Source: Chamaecrista fasciculata (taxonomy: Eukaryota > Streptophyta > Magnoliopsida > Fabales > Fabaceae). Taken from it: a stretch of DNA of 64,000 nucleotides. Shown piece after piece: positions 58,622 to 64,000 of the stretch. The notes below the pieces were generated by a model. The model was given only the letters and a program-made list of their open reading frames with translations. It had not been told where the DNA came from and made no database searches. The stretch spans positions 104,883 through 168,882 of the forward strand of contig QANZ01029883.1 in assembly GCA_003254925.1 (NCBI GenBank), written 5' to 3'. The position numbers and the translations under genes are program-made. How positions within the stretch are numbered: position 1 is the first letter of the stretch; each line of letters begins with the position of its first letter.

Positions 58622-61600
58622 CTAGGAAGCATGAGAAGAATGTTTGGTGGAAAACTTAAAGAGCATGTAATGCCTGTAAGACTTATGAGGCGTGACAATA
58701 GTAGAAGGGAAATTAGGATGATTGACAGAATCAGGAAATGCTTGAGTCTCCAAACACAAGCCTGCATGAGATTGATACACAAATCCATCTTTCCCCTTCA
58801 CATTATCCACATAATTCCCAGTATAAAACTGCAATCCTGCTTGATTTGTAAACAACTTCATCTTCCTCCCAGACTTATAATCTTCCACTGTAGCCGCCAG
58901 CTTTAAATTATTAATCTTCCCTTTCTCAACATTACCATCCAAAACGTAATTCATGTCATAGCCTTTGGTTTGAGGCAATTGGTTGATTCTGCTTCCTACT
59001 TTCTCTGGCTTCAGGAAATCATATGGGGTTCCTTTCACAGAAGCAAATTTTCCAGTGGGAATTAGATGTGAGTCCACGGGTGTGTATTTGGATCCAAATA
59101 TCTGAACCACCTCACTCAGAATATCACCACTATTGTGATTCCCTAGGTTCCAGTATGCGTGGTTGGCTAGGTTCACTGGGGTGGCTTTGTTTAAGGCTTT
59201 TGCTTCCATGATTATGCTAAGCTTGGTTCTCCCTAGTAGAGTGTAGCTCACTGACACTTCAAGGTCTCCCGGAAATCCTGCATGCCACACAAAATGATGA
59301 ATGTTTCGATTTAGAGAAAACTTACTGTTTAGTCTTAGAGTTTACACTGGATCAACTATCAGTCCTTAAATAATCGAAATATACAACTCAGTCCTTAAAA
59401 TATTTTAATTATCAACCATTTGGTACTTAGTGACGATTTAGTCCCTGAATTTGAACTAATTTTATACTTTTTGGTCCCAGAATTTGTACTAAATTAATAC
59501 TATTTGATCCATGAATATGAACTAATTAATTTTATACTTTTTGGTCCCAGACTAGAATTTATACTAAATTAATACTATTTGATCCCTGAATTTGAACAAA
59601 TTTTATACTTTTTGGTCCCTAAATTTGTACTATTTGATTCCTGAATTTGACCTAAGGACCAAATCATTGACAATTGCAATAATTGAGAAACTAGATATAG
59701 TATATTTTGATTATTCAAAAATTGATTAGTTGACTCGGTGTAAATTCAAGAACCAAATAGTAAGTTTTCTCTTCAATGTAATCTCTAAAAGATATAATTA
59801 CAACAAATTTAATACGTTTGTTAAGAATAATAGTTGAAATTTGATGAGAAATTGGATGTAATTTTAAATTTTGTGAAAAGTTACAATGAATGATTGAGGT
59901 TAGAAAATCATGAGTAATTAAATTTGGATAATTAGTGTTTTAACAGAATGAAAAAATTGATTGTAATTATACATTTTATGAACTAAATTCTATATAATTT
60001 TATTTTTTTAGGGACTAATTAAATTGAAATATTTATCATTTTTTAAGGACTAAATCATTAATGAACTAATTGACTAACGTAACTCACAGAATTATCTTAT
60101 CACAAATCACAATGGGCTCCATGCTGTTGTTATACTTATATATATACGTACCTTCTTCACCATCAAAGCTTCTGTAAGTGAAGACGATGGTGGGTTTTTC
60201 GTTGTCTTTCTCGTACTTCTTCACCTCCCAAATAACATGACTAAATCCTCTGGATCCACCTAATTAATTAACCAATTGAAAGAATATCATGTTATGATTA
60301 ATTAATAGTTGATTAATAATTATCTCATCAGAAAAGTTTAATTTACAAAATATGAATTCAAGTGGAGGAGAAACAAACAGTAAAATAATATGTACCATGA
60401 AGAGTGTTGTTTCCTTCATTAGCGACTAATTTGTAATGGATTCCGTTTAGAGTAAACTGAGCACCTCCTATTCTGTTAGCCACTCTTCCAACGGTGGCAC
60501 CAAAGTATGTTGTATCATTCTGCAATTTTTACATCTTCAATTATTATTATATATTGAAGAACAGAACGGATCTATTAAAGTGGGTAAAATGTGAGACCAA
60601 AAAAAAAAAAGAGATCCATGAATTTTCTTTTTTATTTACTTTAACAGATCTGCATTTCACTAGTCGACGAAATAAAACACACATTATTGCAGCCAAATAA
60701 TGTACCAAGACAAACAATTATCACCATCCATGAACGTTCATGATCCATCATAACTTTTTGTAACATGGGGACCATTAATGTATCTCTTTTATTTTTGAGA
60801 TGTTACCTGTCCTGTTTCTATCCACTTAGGATTACATAGTCGTCGAAATATCTTTATAAAATTGAGTATCAATCACGCATCTTGAAACCAAATATTTTAA
60901 TTGAAAGAAGCAGGCCATGCGTAGGAAATCATTCATAGATGCCACTTCTTTAATAGAATGGATAGTACTAATAATATATATAATCAAGAAGATTAACTTT
61001 TTAAAAGAGGTTTACTTTTTTTTATTATTAGGTTTTCTTCAAAACTTATGTTAAGTAATTTTATATTGTTCAAAATAATCTAGTGTTGAAAAACATGATT
61101 ATCTTAAAATATAAATATCTTCAAATCAATACTTTAATAGTACTCCAACAAATGGTTTGAAAAGAAGTTTCAAGGTGGAAATTAATGAGAGATGCATTAT
61201 TGAAAAATAATCAATAATACCCAAGCTTCAGAGGCTAGAAATTGACAAATGGATTCTTTTTTCTATGAATCCGATGTCACGTACGTCAAAGCTATCCCTA
61301 TCATGTTTAATGTTATGACTAAAATGAAATCACCTAGCCTTGTAAAGATAAAACAAGTTCAAATTAAATACTGTAGATGGAGATTGAAACAACCAAAATA
61401 TATAAATAATTGAGTGAACGTGCAAAGTCAGAACCCGTGACACAAGCGCGGTGAGGAATATTCATTCACTCAGAGCATTTGAACTTTAATGGAGAATGTG
61501 ATGTCAGAAAAGAGGTAAATTACACTTGTAATCCAGATATTAATTAACACTAATATTGTCCTTAATTAGTCAATTATTCTTCCTCCAAAGAGAGAGAAAG

Positions 61601-61912
61601 TTGTAGGATTTATTTCATGTTGAGTAACCATGTGAGATTTAAGATTTCCCGAGTCTCTTTCCATAAGAAATGCAAGGATCCAAACAGATAGCTATGAATA
61701 GATGATATTTATATATGTAGAAAACAAAAATTACGAAATTAGACTTAAGGAGTAGAAATTACTGACAAAGTAATCCTTGATTGAATTGTATCCAAGAATA
61801 ACATCACCCGGCTTTCCTGAAGACCAAATCAAAGAAAGATTGAAACTTTAGAAAAACCAAAAAATACCCAGAAAGAAAGAAAGAAAGAAAGAAGATGACA
61901 TATAAGAGAGGG

Positions 61913-61944
<32 letters not shown>

Positions 61945-62142
61945 AGATTTGTACATACCATCCTTATCAGGAAGAACAAGAGATAGAATTGTTGCACCCC
62001 AGTTGGAGACCTTCAAAGAAATGTCACCTTTATTAAGCTCAAAAATTCTAACTTCTTGCTTCTTCTTACTATTATCAGAGCCAAATGCAAACCCAGAAGC
62101 AGTCAAGAGGAAGAAACATAGGAGCAGAAAGATCTTGGACAT
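58622..62142 (-). CDS. Aldose 1-epimerase (galactose mutarotase), five exons
   Basis: It interconverts alpha and beta anomers of glucose and galactose. Exons on the minus strand: 61959-62142, 61767-61816, 60396-60519, 60152-60259 and 58622-59277. All introns are GT-AG, phases agree, and the total is 1122 bases (373 residues). I start at MSKIFLLLCFFLL (62142), which gives a signal peptide ending near FAFG, so the enzyme probably enters the secretory path or cell wall. An in-frame Met at 62160 is an alternative. Motifs: NWGATILSLVLPDKDGKPGD, FGATVGRVANRIGGA, a substrate-site His in NTLHGGSRGF, catalytic His in NLANHAYWNLG, and catalytic Glu in CLETQAFPD. Length and layout fit plant GalM-like proteins. 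No break is seen, so it is probably functional. Confidence 0.95.
59313..59774. mobile_element. MITE in intron 4 of the epimerase gene
   Basis: The left arm (AGAGAAAACTTACTGTTTAG and following) is inverted at the right end (AAATAGTAAGTTTTCTCT). Arms are about 70 bp. Between them are repeated AATTTTATACTTTTTGGTCC units. No clear target duplication. It is removed with the intron, so it need not harm the gene. Confidence 0.65.
60520..61766 (-). other. Long intron 2 of the epimerase gene
   Basis: 1.25 kb of AT-rich intron between exon 3 and exon 2 with proper GTCAGT and TTGCAG borders. I see no nested gene or paired repeat in it. Confidence 0.7.
61900..61945. repeat. Microsatellites in intron 1
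   Basis: A GAAA run at about 61871-61894 and a TA/TG run at about 61915-61944, just inside the 5' splice site of intron 1 of the epimerase gene. Confidence 0.8.
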
Positions 62143-62406
62143 TTTCTTATGCACTATTTTCATCAAGAAAAGCAAAAACGGAGAGATTCAAAGAAGAAAA
62201 AAACAGGGATTAATTGCTCAAGAAATTGAAAATGAAGGGAAGTGAAAAATGGTAAGGACAATGGAAGAGAGTGAACACATGCGAGGTGTTGCTGTTTCTG
62301 GATTGCAGGGGATGTGCTTTATAATGGACGGGCCAAACGCCAAATCTGGCAAAAGTTTTTGTTCTCTTTTTTGTGGTCCCTCTCAATTTGAAGGTGACAA
62401 AAGACC
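62143..62406 (-). promoter_or_regulatory. 5' flank and probable leader of the epimerase gene
   Basis: Purine-rich DNA on the plus strand (GAAGAAAAAAACAGGG), that is, a CT-rich leader on the gene's strand, common in plant 5' UTRs. No certain TATA box. A MITE begins at 62407, which limits the native promoter to a short stretch unless the element contributes. Confidence 0.4.
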
Positions 62407-62943
62407 TTTTCGTGCCCTTAACGTTTGCGGTGATTTTTAGTTATGCCTCTAACGTTTCATTTGTGTCAGTTGTTCCCCCAATGTGAAACATTAGTTTCAA
62501 TTATGCCCCTAATTGTGCCCCCAAGATGAATAAAGTTTAGGGTTTTAGGTTTTCGAACCCTACTCTTGTACACACAAAGGTGAAGAAAGAAATCTAGGAA
62601 AATTTAGGATTTTTGACTGGTATAAGGCTTGCGAAGATGAAGATGAAGATGTCAAAAAAATTTTAGGATAGTAATTTTTTGATTTAGAGAATGTAAATTC
62701 ACGTAGGAAATGTCATGGTGGATAAAAAATAAATTAGGGATGTTTTATTTATCCAATTATCTTGCCACATATTCAATTCAGAACAAAAAATTGACAAACA
62801 AGTAAAAAAAAAATTGACACATCAGCATTGAGTCAAAATTGGAGGCATAATTGAAACTAACGTTTCACATTGGGGGCACAACTGACACAAATGAAACGTT
62901 AGAGACATAACTGAAAATCACTGCAAACGTTAGGGTACGAAAG
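62407..62943. mobile_element. MITE with 105-bp inverted repeats upstream of the epimerase gene
   Basis: The left arm, TTTTCGTGCCCTTAACGTTT and following, returns inverted as ...AAACGTTAGGGTACGAAAG at the right end. Shared inner phrases are CTCTAACGTTTCATTTGTG and CCCAATGTGAAAC. The middle (62525-62800) contains AAGTTTAGGGTTTTAGG and CGAAGATGAAGATGAAGATG, perhaps a captured gene leader. No coding capacity. Superfamily is not certain; MULE-like is likely. Confidence 0.7.
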
Positions 62944-63516
62944 CAAATTTAAAGATTTTAAAATCTATTATACCTTCACATAACGCTAAATTCTCTTAGA
63001 CATGTCAATGGATAATTGGATACTTAGGAGTTCCAAAGATTAATTTTAGATGTAGAGATCACATATATAAGTGAGTTTTGTAGTTTAAGACATCATCTTT
63101 GAAAAACTCAATTATCTACCAACTTTATTGAATTTTGTTGGTGTTCAAATAACATGTTGCTGTCATTTAATTAACATACTGTTGTCATTGAATATTGTTA
63201 ATTAGTGTATGAAATTACGTTTTAGAAATTAATCAAATTATAGACGGGAATATCATTTTACAAAAGAATTGCAAAGAATCTGAACTCTTTAAACATAGCA
63301 TCCACATATGTTTCATTTTAGTAAATTATTGGAATGTTTTTTTTCTTTTTAAGAAAAAAATGAGGCTGATTTTATTAGTAATCCAAATTCCAAAGTCAAG
63401 CCACTTTGTAAAGTAAGAGAGAAGGGATTTTAAAACTATATATTTTTGGGGCAAACCCTAGATTTTTTAAAAATAACATTAGTACTCTTTTAGTAAGCAA
63501 CATATCGCTTTTATAA
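62944..63516. other. AT-rich DNA
   Basis: No gene, RNA or paired repeat recognised. A short homopolymer-rich stretch lies near 63338-63360. Confidence 0.5.
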
Positions 63517-64000
63517 GAGGAAACTTACTATTTAGTTCCTCCTTTTTCACATTTTTAACTATTTGGTCCCTGCATTTTTGAAATAGACTATTTGGTCCCT
63601 CAAAAATTAGAAATGTTAACTCGTTAGTCCATGTAGCATATCTCCGTTACCAACACTGATAACATGACCATTAAGTGCACATGTAACACGTTAAATGTTA
63701 CATATTTAATTATTTAGAACCACCCAGGGTTTGAGATTTGGTAATAATTCAATAATTTATACCTTATAGAAGCTTCACGTGTAATACAAATATTTGGGTC
63801 TGACTCAACTTTAGGCCGATTTTATTGTATTTGTTGGTTCAGTTCGGTTGATTTAGGTGATTAGGATACTAAAGTGGCATTTAACGGTGTCATGTAAACA
63901 TTTAACATCTGATAGTTGACGATTATGATAAATGAGGGACTAAATAGTTGACAATCATAATAAATGAGGGACTAAATAGTTGACATTTCTAATTTTTGAG
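63517..64000. mobile_element. MITE running off the right edge
   Basis: The left arm from about 63517 (GGAAACTTACTATTTAGTTC and on, with TTTGGTCCCT units and CAAAAATTAGAAATGTTAAC) has its inverted partner beginning at about 63930 and still running at the window end (GTTGACATTTCTAATTTTTG). A 33-bp unit ending GAGGGACTAAATAGTTGAC is tandemly doubled at about 63933-63985. The start of the left arm resembles the end of the intron 4 MITE (AAACTTACT). Confidence 0.6.

Noticed and set aside
60494-60700. Plus-strand frame overlapping epimerase exon 3
   Set aside because: Antisense to a well-supported exon and its intron.

Overview
The window is nuclear DNA of a flowering plant, most likely a eudicot. 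It has GT-AG introns, a eukaryotic tRNA-Ala, an LRR receptor kinase, an apoplastic-type aldose 1-epimerase, and the usual plant transposon set: Ty3/gypsy Tat, Ty1/copia, CACTA, MULE-type MITEs, hAT-like ends, LINE and SINE. The species cannot be named from the sequence. It holds one 983-base gap (10400-11382) and one single-N join (57827).

Layout. 1-4859: the 5' part of a Ty3/gypsy Tat-type element on the minus strand. 5050-6025: an inverted-repeat element with GGGTGTGCAA ends. 6424-9870: nested MULE-like inverted-repeat elements. 9931-23512: a nest in which a 10.9-kb CACTA transposon (12201-23056) lies between two arms of an older inverted repeat, and a solo LTR with a perfect 5-bp target duplication sits in the left arm. 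24228-31291: a minus-strand Angela/BARE-type Ty1/copia remnant with two full 2.2-kb LTRs almost touching and a third partial LTR. 31483-31777: another copia LTR with its primer site. 33345-33499: a SINE.

34310-50081 is dominated by a duplicated 6-kb composite. Copy A is about 34319-40190 and copy B about 43448-50081, with small pieces at 23513-24090 and 42840-43060. Each copy carries a LINE 3' end and a decayed CACTA with an ORF1 remnant. Later insertions distinguish the copies: two MULE MITEs and a small MITE in A, and a gag-bearing LTR element in B. The CACTA of copy A also holds three phase-compatible exons of a coiled-coil host gene. Between the copies lies an R3 fragment of an R2R3-MYB gene.

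50082-55046 is a Ty1/copia element that looks whole, with one 1487-codon reading frame. Its two flanks come from unrelated loci, and its LTRs differ by roughly 9 percent. To its right is a host region: a broken LRR receptor-like kinase (55061-56691), a second kinase remnant (57085-57392), tRNA-Ala(AGC) (57545-57617) with a tandem partial copy, and a five-exon aldose 1-epimerase gene (58622-62142). I reconstructed that gene exactly: 1122 coding bases, 373 residues. It is the only protein gene here that looks functional for the host. MITEs fill its intron 4 and the right end of the window.
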